Both the position numbers and the translations under genes were made by a program. This document shows positions 1 to 7,104 of a stretch of DNA of 10,584 nt, piece after piece. The notes below the pieces were generated by a model. The model was given only the letters and a program-made list of their open reading frames with translations. It searched no databases and was not told the DNA's origin. The DNA is from Rhodospirillaceae bacterium (GTDB taxonomy: Bacteria > Pseudomonadota > Alphaproteobacteria > UBA8366). The number at the start of each line of letters is the position of its first letter. The stretch's first letter is position 1. The DNA is taken from NCBI GenBank assembly GCA_002718015.1, contig PBCW01000002.1, positions 35,014-45,597 on the forward strand. The letters are read 5' to 3'.

Positions 1-1238
1 AAGGTTTCCAAGCCTGATGCCTCGAGCACGGTTTGTGGCAGCGGTATAAAGAGGATGCGCGGGTCGGCATTAAGGAATCCAATTTGGCCGACTGGGAAGC
101 GGCGATTGCCAAGTGTGATTTCAAGCTGCACGGCAAGTAATTTATTCGGATTTTTCCAAAAGGCGAAGGGCGAGTAGGCGCTATGCGTTACAAGGTAGGG
201 CGCGCCTTTTGCATCTGTGACTAGGATACTCTTGCTCTCGTATGTGCGCACATTTTGTGCGCCCAAGAGGCCAGTTTCGCTTGCGCTGAAGCGAAGGCTG
301 GCGCGGTTGTTTTGAAAGCGGGTAAAGATCTCGCTCATAGTCTGCGGGCGTGCGGCTTCGATCTCGTTTTTGATATCCTGCGAGGCCTGCGCTATACTGG
401 AAAATCCTTGATCGAGGCGATCCACACCTTGGCCAAGCTGGCTGACACCTACACCGAGTTCAGAGACATTTTCGCTGAGGCGTTCGGCGCGGGCGAAGGC
501 TTGCTCCTTCTCAAGTTTTAGCTGTACTTTCTCGGCTTGTTCTGCTGTCAGGTTTTGCTCGAGTAGGCGACGTTCGGCTTGGGCGACTTCGAGTAGACGA
601 TTAAGGGTCTCACGTTCGGCGGCAAGTCTGGCGGCTTCTTCTTGAGCGGCTTTGAGGGCGGCATCGCGCTCGGCCAGGGCGATGTCGCGGGCGCTGAGTA
701 CTGCCTCGCTTTGGCTAAGTTTTTCTCTGGCGACGGAGCTCTCTTCCTTTAGTTTGCCAAGTGTAGAGACGAGCTTGACTTCCTTGTTCTTTGCGGCCTC
801 TAGCTCCGTACGGGCAATGTCAAAGCGCTCGGCGAGTTGAGTGCGCTCGGTCTCTATGCCTACATTTTTAGCCATGAGGGCGGTCTGTTCGGCTTCAATT
901 TGGGCTTTAGTTTTTTCTAGTTCTTCGGCTTTGGCGGTGGTGGCTTCGAGCTTGGATTGCGAGGCAGCAAGGGCGGCTTCTCGCTCAGCTAGTTCGCGAG
1001 ATTTCTCCTGCAGAGATTCACGGGTCTCGGTCAGGTTCTTGGTCAGATTTTGACGGGAACTCAGTTCGGATTTGAGCGACTCTTCGAGCAAAGAAATCAG
1101 CTCGGCCTCTGCTGTCTCGGAAGACGCGGTGGCGTCGAGGGTGGCAGTGGGTGATTCTTCGGGTGGATCGAAACGAGCCAATGCGAGCATGCTCAAGAGC
1201 AGAAAGTCGCAGATGACGAGCATGAGTGTTTTGTTCAT
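1..1238 (-). CDS. One-pass membrane-anchored coiled-coil protein with an Asp in its membrane helix (3' end outside window)
   Basis: Open without a stop from ATG at 1238 to the left edge: 412 codons read by hand, C-terminus missing. Residues 1-23 form one hydrophobic segment (MNKTLMLVICDFLLLSMLAL) with a single acidic residue, D11, then a Pro/acidic spacer. Residues about 41-252 are Glu/Lys/Ala/Leu-rich and strongly predicted coiled coil by eye. Residues 254-295 form six clean heptads (L254, L261, L268, L275, I282, I289), partly Gly-rich. From about 303 the chain changes to a mixed, beta-looking domain (for example SILVTDAKGAPYLVTH at 337-352) that I cannot assign. The segment is not a good cleaved signal peptide, so an inner-membrane anchor with an extracytoplasmic coiled coil is likely. 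It lies 70 bases downstream of the 570-residue membrane protein on the same strand, probably in one operon. The Asp-bearing helix resembles those of ExbD/TolR/MotB, but no OmpA-like domain is seen in the visible part. Function unknown. Confidence 0.85.
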   Translation of the reverse strand, partial: MNKTLMLVICDFLLLSMLALARFDPPEESPTATLDATASSETAEAELISLLEESLKSELSSRQNLTKNLTETRESLQEKSRELAEREAALAASQSKLEATTAKAEELEKTKAQIEAEQTALMAKNVGIETERTQLAERFDIARTELEAAKNKEVKLVSTLGKLKEESSVAREKLSQSEAVLSARDIALAERDAALKAAQEEAARLAAERETLNRLLEVAQAERRLLEQNLTAEQAEKVQLKLEKEQAFARAERLSENVSELGVGVSQLGQGVDRLDQGFSSIAQASQDIKNEIEAARPQTMSEIFTRFQNNRASLRFSASETGLLGAQNVRTYESKSILVTDAKGAPYLVTHSAYSPFAFWKNPNKLLAVQLEITLGNRRFPVGQIGFLNADPRILFIPLPQTVLEASGLET

Positions 1239-1308
1239 AGCTGAAAGTAGTTAGTAGTCAGTAGCGCTCAGCTAACCTCTCAATCGTGAAACTAGAGTTC
1301 GATGTGTT

Positions 1309-3021
1309 TTATAGGGCGATGTTGGAATCGTTGCCTATTTTGCTAGAGTTGGCTTCGATGATAAGGTGTCGGCGGTAGGGACGTAGGTTAAGCACTTTGA
1401 GGACAGCAACGAAGAGGATTCCGAAGAGGGTGGAGGCGTAGGCTGCCATAAGGCTGGCTTCGACAATACCGACGGCGACAAGAATGAGCGAAAGCACTGT
1501 CCCGCCAAGGCCGACGTAGAGTCCGAAGTCGAAAAGGTTTTCCTCATTCTCCAGCAGTTTGAGTTTTAGCTCGGCGCTTAAGTTTTGCTCAGTAATCTCT
1601 TTGAGCTTGATCAGGCAGAAGCTGTAGATAACTAGCTGCACAATGAAGAAGAGCGCGAGCACGAGTAGGGTGACTTGATTGATTTCTTGCATGGCTTTGA
1701 TGGGTTCTTTGAGAGATTGTAATGTATCAGCGACCATAAATTTGATGCGTGGCGTCGAGTCACTGTTGGATTCAGTAATTTGTGTTTTCAGAATTTCAGG
1801 CTCGAAGAGCGCCCAAAGGGTGAGTGCAACGACGAGACTGACAAAGAAATTACGTGCTATAACGGAGGGCGTGCTTCGTTCTACCGCCTTGACTTCGGCT
1901 AGTTTAGCACGCCACGCCTCTGCCATGGCGAGAGCAAACGCTAAGCCCGATAAGACGAAAAGTAGGGCCTTTAGCGCAAGTGCGCCGTCGCGATTACTAA
2001 GACTGAGTCCTACAAGACTTTTAGGGCGGTAGGTTTCAAAGGTGGTAGCTAATGCTTGGGCGAGTCCGTTTGGGCGGTAAATAGGGAGGGCTTTTTCGAG
2101 TAATTCTTGAGTGGCGCCTGCGCCATTTTTCAAGGCAGTATCGAGATCATCGTTCCCAGTTTCAGAATATCTGGCAAGGTAGTCGAAGACGGGTGCAGGA
2201 GCTCCTTCGAAACGCAGCGCAGTGTAGAGGCTGTCATTGCGGTCTGGCTGCGCGCGAAAGAGCGCGGCCATTTGCCCCCAGTCTGTTAAGCTCCCAGCGA
2301 TGGAGGCGAGATCGGCTAGCGAGCGGTGGTCGAGCTGCCTTCCGAGGGAGAGCGTAGCGATGGCAAAGTCCTCCAGCGCAAGAACAGCGGCAGGGGTGCC
2401 TTGGCTGGCTTGAGTGGCTCTTTCCCCGATCTGCTGAGCCAAGCTGGGGCTGAAGTGACCGCCTTCAATCAATAGGGCTAAAGTAAGGAGACCTGCATCG
2501 TAAGGCGCTCCCGCAGCGTGACTGGCGGGGTGCAAGCGTGTGAGACCAGGTAGATTACGCGCACCGAGCAGGGCTGCGACGTTGGCGTTACTCGAGTCGG
2601 AGAGCATACCGCTGAGCGATGCTCGCTCACTGCGTGGGAGTAGTTGAGGGAGAATTGGCAGAGTCTCGATGTCTTCGTTCGGCGTGAATTGGACGAGCTT
2701 TAAAAAGTCCTCTAGAATAGGATCAGAACCGCCGCTAGCTAAAAGGCTGGGGCGTTGAGCGATTAAGGTTTGAATCTGTGCTTTATAGGCTTGAGCTTTA
2801 GCTGGGTCGAGATCGACTGCTTCGAGGACGCGCAGAGCGGAGCCGATGTGAGAGGAGCGGATTGATTCGGTTAGAATGCCGTCGACTGTTGGGCCCTCTT
2901 CATGGCACAATTCAATGACTGCTAGGTCTATCGAGCGCAAGTGTGCCGGAATCAGTAAGGCCGACACGGCTAGTAGTAAGCCAGATGTTAAGATAGCTAT
3001 TGTTTTTAATATGCCCAGCAT
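1309..3021 (-). CDS. Polytopic membrane protein with helical extracytoplasmic head and MotA/TolQ/ExbB-like C-terminal helices
   Basis: 570 residues, ATG start, TAA stop. An N-terminal membrane helix (about 4-24) is followed by a soluble, Ala/Leu-rich, probably all-helical region at 25-348. Five hydrophobic helices then lie at about 349-369, 391-408, 449-470, 499-519 and 521-543. Basic residues after helix 2 (AWRAKLAEVK), after helix 4 (KLKEI) and at the end (RPYRRH) place those segments in the cytoplasm, so the 320-residue head would be outside the inner membrane. The last two helices read GLYVGLGGTVLSLI and, further on, GIVEASLMAAYASTLFGILF. This recalls the GLLGTVxGxI and GIaEALxxTxxGLxxAI signatures of TolQ/ExbB/MotA, with T508 and T531 at the positions of the channel threonines. 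The loop between helices 4 and 5 is short (about 28 residues) compared with the long cytoplasmic loop of MotA. No Shine-Dalgarno is seen; a strong inverted repeat lies just upstream. The gene is certain; the channel assignment is an inference at moderate confidence. Confidence 0.85.
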   Translation of the reverse strand: MLGILKTIAILTSGLLLAVSALLIPAHLRSIDLAVIELCHEEGPTVDGILTESIRSSHIGSALRVLEAVDLDPAKAQAYKAQIQTLIAQRPSLLASGGSDPILEDFLKLVQFTPNEDIETLPILPQLLPRSERASLSGMLSDSSNANVAALLGARNLPGLTRLHPASHAAGAPYDAGLLTLALLIEGGHFSPSLAQQIGERATQASQGTPAAVLALEDFAIATLSLGRQLDHRSLADLASIAGSLTDWGQMAALFRAQPDRNDSLYTALRFEGAPAPVFDYLARYSETGNDDLDTALKNGAGATQELLEKALPIYRPNGLAQALATTFETYRPKSLVGLSLSNRDGALALKALLFVLSGLAFALAMAEAWRAKLAEVKAVERSTPSVIARNFFVSLVVALTLWALFEPEILKTQITESNSDSTPRIKFMVADTLQSLKEPIKAMQEINQVTLLVLALFFIVQLVIYSFCLIKLKEITEQNLSAELKLKLLENEENLFDFGLYVGLGGTVLSLILVAVGIVEASLMAAYASTLFGILFVAVLKVLNLRPYRRHLIIEANSSKIGNDSNIAL

Positions 3022-3023
3022 TT

Positions 3024-3060
3024 ATAGAATTAGTTTAAAAAATGGAAACTAACATTCTAT
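3024..3060. repeat. Imperfect inverted repeat abutting the start codon of the 570-residue membrane protein gene
   Basis: The left arm ATAGAATTAGTTT (3024-3036) pairs with AAACTA (3046-3051) and ATTCTAT (3054-3060), giving 13 base pairs with a 2-base bulge around a 9-base spacer. It sits 2 bases upstream of the minus-strand ATG. If transcribed in the leader it would fold the ribosome landing zone into a hairpin; if not transcribed it could be an operator. The repeat is read directly from the sequence; its role is inference. Confidence 0.6.
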
Positions 3061-3307
3061 TAGCAACATACAAAATATTTCTGCATTCAATTACTTTTTT
3101 AATGAGTGAATACTAAGTTTCTACGGGTTGGCTAAGCCGATTTGACCATCGAGCCTAAGAATGGTTCAATTTGCCTGTCAGTCGATGCACTAGATGCGCA
3201 GGTAGGGTAGCATTTCTCGCATTCTTTAGAAAAGAAACTGGTCTTCCTCAATTTGCATGCTCTTGTTTCGATTTGCCAGATCGTTAGAGTCACATTAAGT
3301 TAAGTAA

Positions 3308-4060
3308 ATGGACGTAAAAAATGTGCAGGCTTATTTCGACTCCGATGAAGTGGTGGATGACTACGCTAAAGCTGCTGTGGAGCTGGGGCTGTGGGCGTCA
3401 GAGGAAAAGATCTTAACTCGCTTATTCTCGCCAGAGGATTCTCTGCTGGAGTTAGGTTGTGGAGCGGGGCGTATTGCGATCGGGCTTTATGAGCTGGGTT
3501 TCCACAATCTTCTGGCCACCGACTACGCGCGAAACATGGTAGGCAAGACCCGATATCTGACTAAGCGATTGGATTATGCGATTCATAGCCGAGTGGCTGA
3601 TGCGACCTGCTTGGAGTTTGAAGATGAGATTTTCGATGGAGCGATTTTCGGATTCAACGGTCTGATGCAAATTCCAAAGTCAGCTCAGCGTGAGCGCGCG
3701 CTGAGCGAGGTCTTTCGGGTGCTTCGCTCGGGTGCTTGGTTTGTCTTTACCACGCATGATCGAGATTGCTCTACCAACCAAGATTTTTGGAAGGCTGAAA
3801 CTCTTCGTTGGGAATATGGCACAGAGAAGCCCGAGCTAGAAGACTTCGGCGATCGCACTGAGCCGACTGATCACGGTATGCACTTTATGCATGTCCCCAC
3901 AGTATCAGAGATGCAGTTGCTTCTAAATAAAGTAGGTTTTCATACCGAAGTATCCGTCATGCGCAGCGAACTGTGTAAAGAGTCCGCCGAGGTAGAAGCC
4001 TTTTCTGATGACTGCCGTTTTTGGATAGTAAAAAAGCCAGAGGTTTCAGCTAGGAGCTAA
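3308..4060 (+). CDS. Class I SAM-dependent methyltransferase, substrate unknown
   Basis: 250 residues with a complete Rossmann-type methyltransferase core. Motif I is LLELGCGAGR at 47-56, binding S-adenosylmethionine. The acidic end of strand 2 is in LLATDYA (D72). VADATCLEFEDEIFDG (96-111) covers the motif II/III region, with the D98 adenine-contact position. FRVLRSGAWFVFTTHD (136-151) is the usual post-core strand seen in Methyltransf_11/25-type proteins. The C-terminal part (about 160-250) finishes the fold (VPTVSEMQLLLNKVGF). The protein is soluble, with no signal peptide. It lies 69 bases upstream of rlmN on the same strand, so the two may be co-transcribed, but nothing links it specifically to RNA; small-molecule methylation is as likely. 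The ATG start has no Shine-Dalgarno (upstream TTAAGTTAAGTAA). The family is certain, the substrate is not. Confidence 0.9.
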   Translation: MDVKNVQAYFDSDEVVDDYAKAAVELGLWASEEKILTRLFSPEDSLLELGCGAGRIAIGLYELGFHNLLATDYARNMVGKTRYLTKRLDYAIHSRVADATCLEFEDEIFDGAIFGFNGLMQIPKSAQRERALSEVFRVLRSGAWFVFTTHDRDCSTNQDFWKAETLRWEYGTEKPELEDFGDRTEPTDHGMHFMHVPTVSEMQLLLNKVGFHTEVSVMRSELCKESAEVEAFSDDCRFWIVKKPEVSARS

Positions 4061-4129
4061 AATTTTAGTCAGCTTTTAGATTCATACTTCTAACTTCCAT
4101 TCCTGTGCAAAGCGTGCAGTTTCAACTTC

Positions 4130-5239
4130 GTGCGATTCACACCTCAGAAACCAAGCCTCTTCGGCGAAACTTTAGAAAGCTTGAAAGGCCAAATCGTAGC
4201 GGCAGGGCACAAGGGCTTCCGCGCCAATCAAGTCATGGAGTGGCTTTACAAAAAGCGCGTAGATTCGTGGGATGTTATGACAAATCTGCCGAGGGATTTC
4301 CGGGCCTGGCTCGAAGAAAATTTCATCCTCTATCCTACTGCGCCTGTCATAGATAAGCGCTCTGACGATGTCACCCAAAAGCTGCTCCTTGAGCTCGAAG
4401 ACAAATCACTGATCGAGACCGTTCTGATCCGTGCACCACAAAAAGGCGTCGGACAGGAGGACTCACGTAAGACCGTCTGCGTGTCTATTCAAGTAGGTTG
4501 CGCTTTTGGCTGTAAGTTTTGCGCCTCTGGATTGGCTGGCTTTCGGCGTAATCTGATGGCGGCAGAAGTCGTCTCTCAACTCATGCATATCTGCCGCCGC
4601 GAAGATGCTCACACCGATCGCGCTCGAGAGGAGATTGCCTCTTTTGATAACATCGTCTTCATGGGCATGGGTGAGCCACTCTCGAATTACGACACTCTGC
4701 TTCGCACCATTCGTATTCTTAATGCCAAATGGGGACTCAACTTCGGTGCTCGCCGCATCACGGTATCTACTTCCGGCCTTGCGCCGCAGATTCTTAAGCT
4801 GGCCGAGGAAGGGATTGCAGTGCGCCTAGCGATTTCACTGCACGGAGCCACAAACGAAGTCCGCCAGCAGATCATGCCGATCAATAAAAAATACCCGCTT
4901 GAAGTGTTGATTCCTGCCGCGCGAGCCTTCCAGCAAAGACACGGTCGTATGCTAACACTGGAGTTTATTTTGATTGAAGATGTCAACGACAGTCCCGATC
5001 AAGCGCGCGAGTTGGCTAAAATCGCGCACGATCTCCACGCCCACGTTAATTGCATCCCATATAATACAGTGAAAGGCCTCCAATGGAGACGCCCCAGTTT
5101 GCGCCGACAAGACGCATTCATTGAGGTACTCCGCAAGGCCAGAGTCTCTGCTACTATCCGCCGTGAAAAAGGTCACGATATTAATGCTGCTTGCGGTCAA
5201 CTTAGGCTCAAGACGGAAAAGGAATTGGCAGATGTATAA
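4130..5239 (+). CDS. rlmN: Dual-specificity RNA methyltransferase RlmN (23S rRNA A2503 / tRNA A37)
   Basis: 369 residues, the usual RlmN length. It is a radical-SAM enzyme that makes 2-methyladenosine at A2503 of 23S rRNA and at A37 of some tRNAs. The cluster motif is CAFGCKFC (C124, C128, C131). The two methyl-transfer cysteines characteristic of the family are present: C117 in RKTVCVSIQVGC and C355 in NAACGQLRLK. Other family signatures are MGMGEPLSNYD (178-188), ITVSTSGLAP (210-219) and ISLHGATNEVR (235-245) followed by MPINKKYP. The N-terminal helical domain starts at KPSLFGETLESL. The start is GTG at 4130: the upstream in-frame stop is at 4091 and no ATG or TTG lies between, so GTG is the best choice. 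Downstream the gene converges on the surA-like gene with a 91-base gap. Function is assigned with high confidence. Confidence 0.97.
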   Translation: MRFTPQKPSLFGETLESLKGQIVAAGHKGFRANQVMEWLYKKRVDSWDVMTNLPRDFRAWLEENFILYPTAPVIDKRSDDVTQKLLLELEDKSLIETVLIRAPQKGVGQEDSRKTVCVSIQVGCAFGCKFCASGLAGFRRNLMAAEVVSQLMHICRREDAHTDRAREEIASFDNIVFMGMGEPLSNYDTLLRTIRILNAKWGLNFGARRITVSTSGLAPQILKLAEEGIAVRLAISLHGATNEVRQQIMPINKKYPLEVLIPAARAFQQRHGRMLTLEFILIEDVNDSPDQARELAKIAHDLHAHVNCIPYNTVKGLQWRRPSLRRQDAFIEVLRKARVSATIRREKGHDINAACGQLRLKTEKELADV

Positions 5240-5330
5240 TACTTTTTACCCCTTGATGCGAGCAGACTCTCGCCCCTGCTAGTGAATCCGAAACTCTGGC
5301 GCGAACCAATTTGTATGCTACAATTAAATC

Positions 5331-6323
5331 CTACAAAAAGTAGCGCACGTAAGCATCTTTACGCAGTTCGTTAAGCCACTTTTCTTGAGTCTCTCGGGCG
5401 ATTTCTCCGACGAGAACATTTTCGATAATGTCGCGTACTTGGGCCACTGGTTGGATCATTTCTTCACGTTTATCTTCTGCGTAGAGGATGAAAATTGTGC
5501 CGCTGATTTCGATCGGTTGGCTATATTGGCTTGTCTCTAGACTGAAGGCGATGTCACTGAGTTCCTTGCGGATATCCTTACGCTCGATCCAACCCCAATC
5601 GCCGCCGTTGCGGCTCATATCGTCCTGGCTGTATTTACGTGCGATGTCTCCGAAGTTGGCACCGCTGTCGAGTTCGCTGATCACCTTCTTGGCTGTTTGG
5701 CGTAGTGGAACAAGCCCTTCGTTAGCCATCGGCGTGAGGATGACTTGGCGTAAGTGGAGTGCCTCTTCTTGGTAAAAGCGTAGCTTGTTTTTGACGTAAA
5801 ATTCTTCGATCTGTTCGGGGCTGATCTCAGACTGTGACCGACGCGTCTCCGCTCGCATCGCATTTACTACGACTCGCTTATAGATGTTTCGGCGGAAGTC
5901 GCGGGCAGTCTCGCCACGGGCACGTAGGTATTGGAGAAAGCGGCCACGATCGCCACCAAAGTCGCGGTCAATGACCTCGTCATACTCTTGATCAATATAG
6001 GACTCCGGCAAAAGTAGACCCTCTTCTTCGGCTGCTTTGACAATGATGATGCGGTCAATCATGTTTTGAAGCACCTCTTTGCTCAACTCGTTGATGCGCT
6101 TGGAGAACTCTTGAGCATTGCGCGCTTCCACACGGAGACGAGGGATGATTGGTTCAAGTTCGCGGCGTAGCTCTTCAACCGTAATAATTTGCCCTTCGGC
6201 GATGGCGGCGATTCCATTACCCAAGCGAAGTAGCTCTGGGTCGGAAGCCTTCTGCGCATTCAGGCTAGTTAGCATTAGATGGGCAGAGAAGAGGAGAGTA
6301 TAAAAGAGGCGAAGATGCTTCAT
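5331..6323 (-). CDS. Exported SurA-like parvulin peptidyl-prolyl isomerase/chaperone
   Basis: 330 residues from ATG at 6323; a TTG four codons upstream (6335) is possible but leaves the signal peptide less standard. Residues 1-23 are a signal peptide ([20 protein letters not shown], cleavage likely after LNA), so the product acts in the periplasm. The region at about 36-175 is a SurA N-terminal-like helical chaperone domain ([15 protein letters not shown], then [19 protein letters not shown]). Residues about 187-285 form a parvulin domain with [26 protein letters not shown] and [10 protein letters not shown]-terminal helix ([15 protein letters not shown]) probably packs back on the chaperone domain as in SurA. 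There is one parvulin domain, whereas E. coli SurA has two. The likely role is folding of outer-membrane proteins; PpiC/PrsA-type foldases are the alternative label. It is transcribed away from the small acidic-linker gene and towards rlmN. Confidence 0.92.
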   Translation of the reverse strand: MKHLRLFYTLLFSAHLMLTSLNAQKASDPELLRLGNGIAAIAEGQIITVEELRRELEPIIPRLRVEARNAQEFSKRINELSKEVLQNMIDRIIIVKAAEEEGLLLPESYIDQEYDEVIDRDFGGDRGRFLQYLRARGETARDFRRNIYKRVVVNAMRAETRRSQSEISPEQIEEFYVKNKLRFYQEEALHLRQVILTPMANEGLVPLRQTAKKVISELDSGANFGDIARKYSQDDMSRNGGDWGWIERKDIRKELSDIAFSLETSQYSQPIEISGTIFILYAEDKREEMIQPVAQVRDIIENVLVGEIARETQEKWLNELRKDAYVRYFL

Positions 6324-6546
6324 AAATGTGCGCAAAAGGTAAATACTTGGTAATCGTATATCTTAATAGAAGCGTCACTAAAACGGTCAAGCGGTATATG
6401 TTATCAGCCGCAAGCTATTTTCTCTTCTTCTTTAGCCGCAGCTTTAACGCTATGCAGTCACGACGCCCAAACAGTATCTCTCGAAACAGACTCGCCAGTT
6501 CCGCTTCATTGTTGACGACCAGCATACCATCTTCAATTTGCCAAAT

Positions 6547-7023
6547 ATGGAAATCTCTGATGCACAAAAAGCCGCAATTACACAATGGATTCAAGAAGGC
6601 CGCTCACTGGCTGATGTCCAGCGTTCCTTGCGTGAAGCCTATGAAATCTCAATGACCTATATGGACGTTCGTTTTCTTGTCGACGACCTGGATATAGCAG
6701 TTGTTGAAGAGGAACCTGGAGAACCAGAAGCACCAGAAGTCGAGCCCGCAGAGGACGTAACAGCCGAGCCTGCTGAAGCTGAGTTAGTCGAAGAGGGCGC
6801 CAACGGCGCAGTGACTGTCGATGTCGACGCCATTCCGCGGCCTGGATCATTGGTTAATGGCACTGTGGTATTCAGTGACGGCGTCAGCCTTGGTTGGCAG
6901 CTGAGCGCAGCGGGTCAACTAGGCCTCATCCCTGGCGACGATCCCGAGTATCGCCCCAGCCCTGAAGACCTACAGTCTTTTCAGAGTCAGCTCCAAGAAG
7001 TACTCCGCAAGAAGGGATTTTAG
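6547..7023 (+). CDS. Small conserved-looking hypothetical protein with acidic linker
   Basis: 158 residues from ATG at 6547 (an in-frame TTG at 6538 is less likely). It has three parts. Residues 1-51 are helical (ISDAQKAAITQWIQEGRSLA, then LREAYEISMTYMDVRFLVDD), which by pattern could be a helix-turn-helix-like or protein-binding bundle. Residues about 52-87 form a Glu/Pro/Ala-rich, strongly acidic linker. Residues about 88-158 form a compact domain (GSLVNGTVVFSDGVSLGWQL, then LGLIP, then YRPSPEDLQSFQSQLQEVL) ending in a helix. There is no signal peptide or membrane segment, so it is cytoplasmic. The ordered termini and the flexible linker suggest a real protein with two binding ends. I believe similar proteins occur in Verrucomicrobia, but I cannot name a family. 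It stands alone: divergent from the surA-like gene, convergent with oppC, and without a Shine-Dalgarno. Confidence 0.8.
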   Translation: MEISDAQKAAITQWIQEGRSLADVQRSLREAYEISMTYMDVRFLVDDLDIAVVEEEPGEPEAPEVEPAEDVTAEPAEAELVEEGANGAVTVDVDAIPRPGSLVNGTVVFSDGVSLGWQLSAAGQLGLIPGDDPEYRPSPEDLQSFQSQLQEVLRKKGF

Positions 7024-7104
7024 GTCGCTCTGTCGACTTTGTCGCTGGGGAGCCTGAAGAACCAAGCGTCCAAGACTGTAAAAATCTAGGGCTCTAATAT
7101 TTGA

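Noticed and set aside
255..1254. Several plus-strand open frames (255-521, 652-840, 841-1053, 1072-1254) as genes
   Set aside because: They lie antisense to the continuous 412-codon minus-strand frame, which has coherent coiled-coil composition; their Ser/Arg/Ala-rich translations are shadows of that repeat-like coding.
1..3021. Zorya-type defence system (ZorA/ZorB-like pair)
   Set aside because: The pair shares the MotA/MotB-like theme, but no OmpA-like domain is visible in the coiled-coil protein. The channel protein has an extracytoplasmic head rather than a long cytoplasmic tail, and no ZorC/D/E gene is in the window. Sequence left of position 1 could change this.
3222..3236. TTCTTT-AGA-AAAGAA hairpin upstream of the methyltransferase gene
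   Set aside because: The stem is short and AT-rich with a 3-base loop, and there is no supporting context; likely chance.
4105..4356. GTG-started frame overlapping the start of rlmN
   Set aside because: It is Arg/Ser-rich without family features, and it is out of frame with clear RlmN sequence from 4130.
5258..5273. Hairpin GCGAG/CTCGC between convergent rlmN and the surA-like gene as terminator
   Set aside because: It has only 5 bp with a 6-base loop and no T run on either side; chance level.
6326..6655. 109-codon frame covering the gap between the surA-like gene and the small acidic-linker gene
   Set aside because: It overlaps both neighbouring genes, has low-complexity Ser/Arg composition, and shows no domain or start support.
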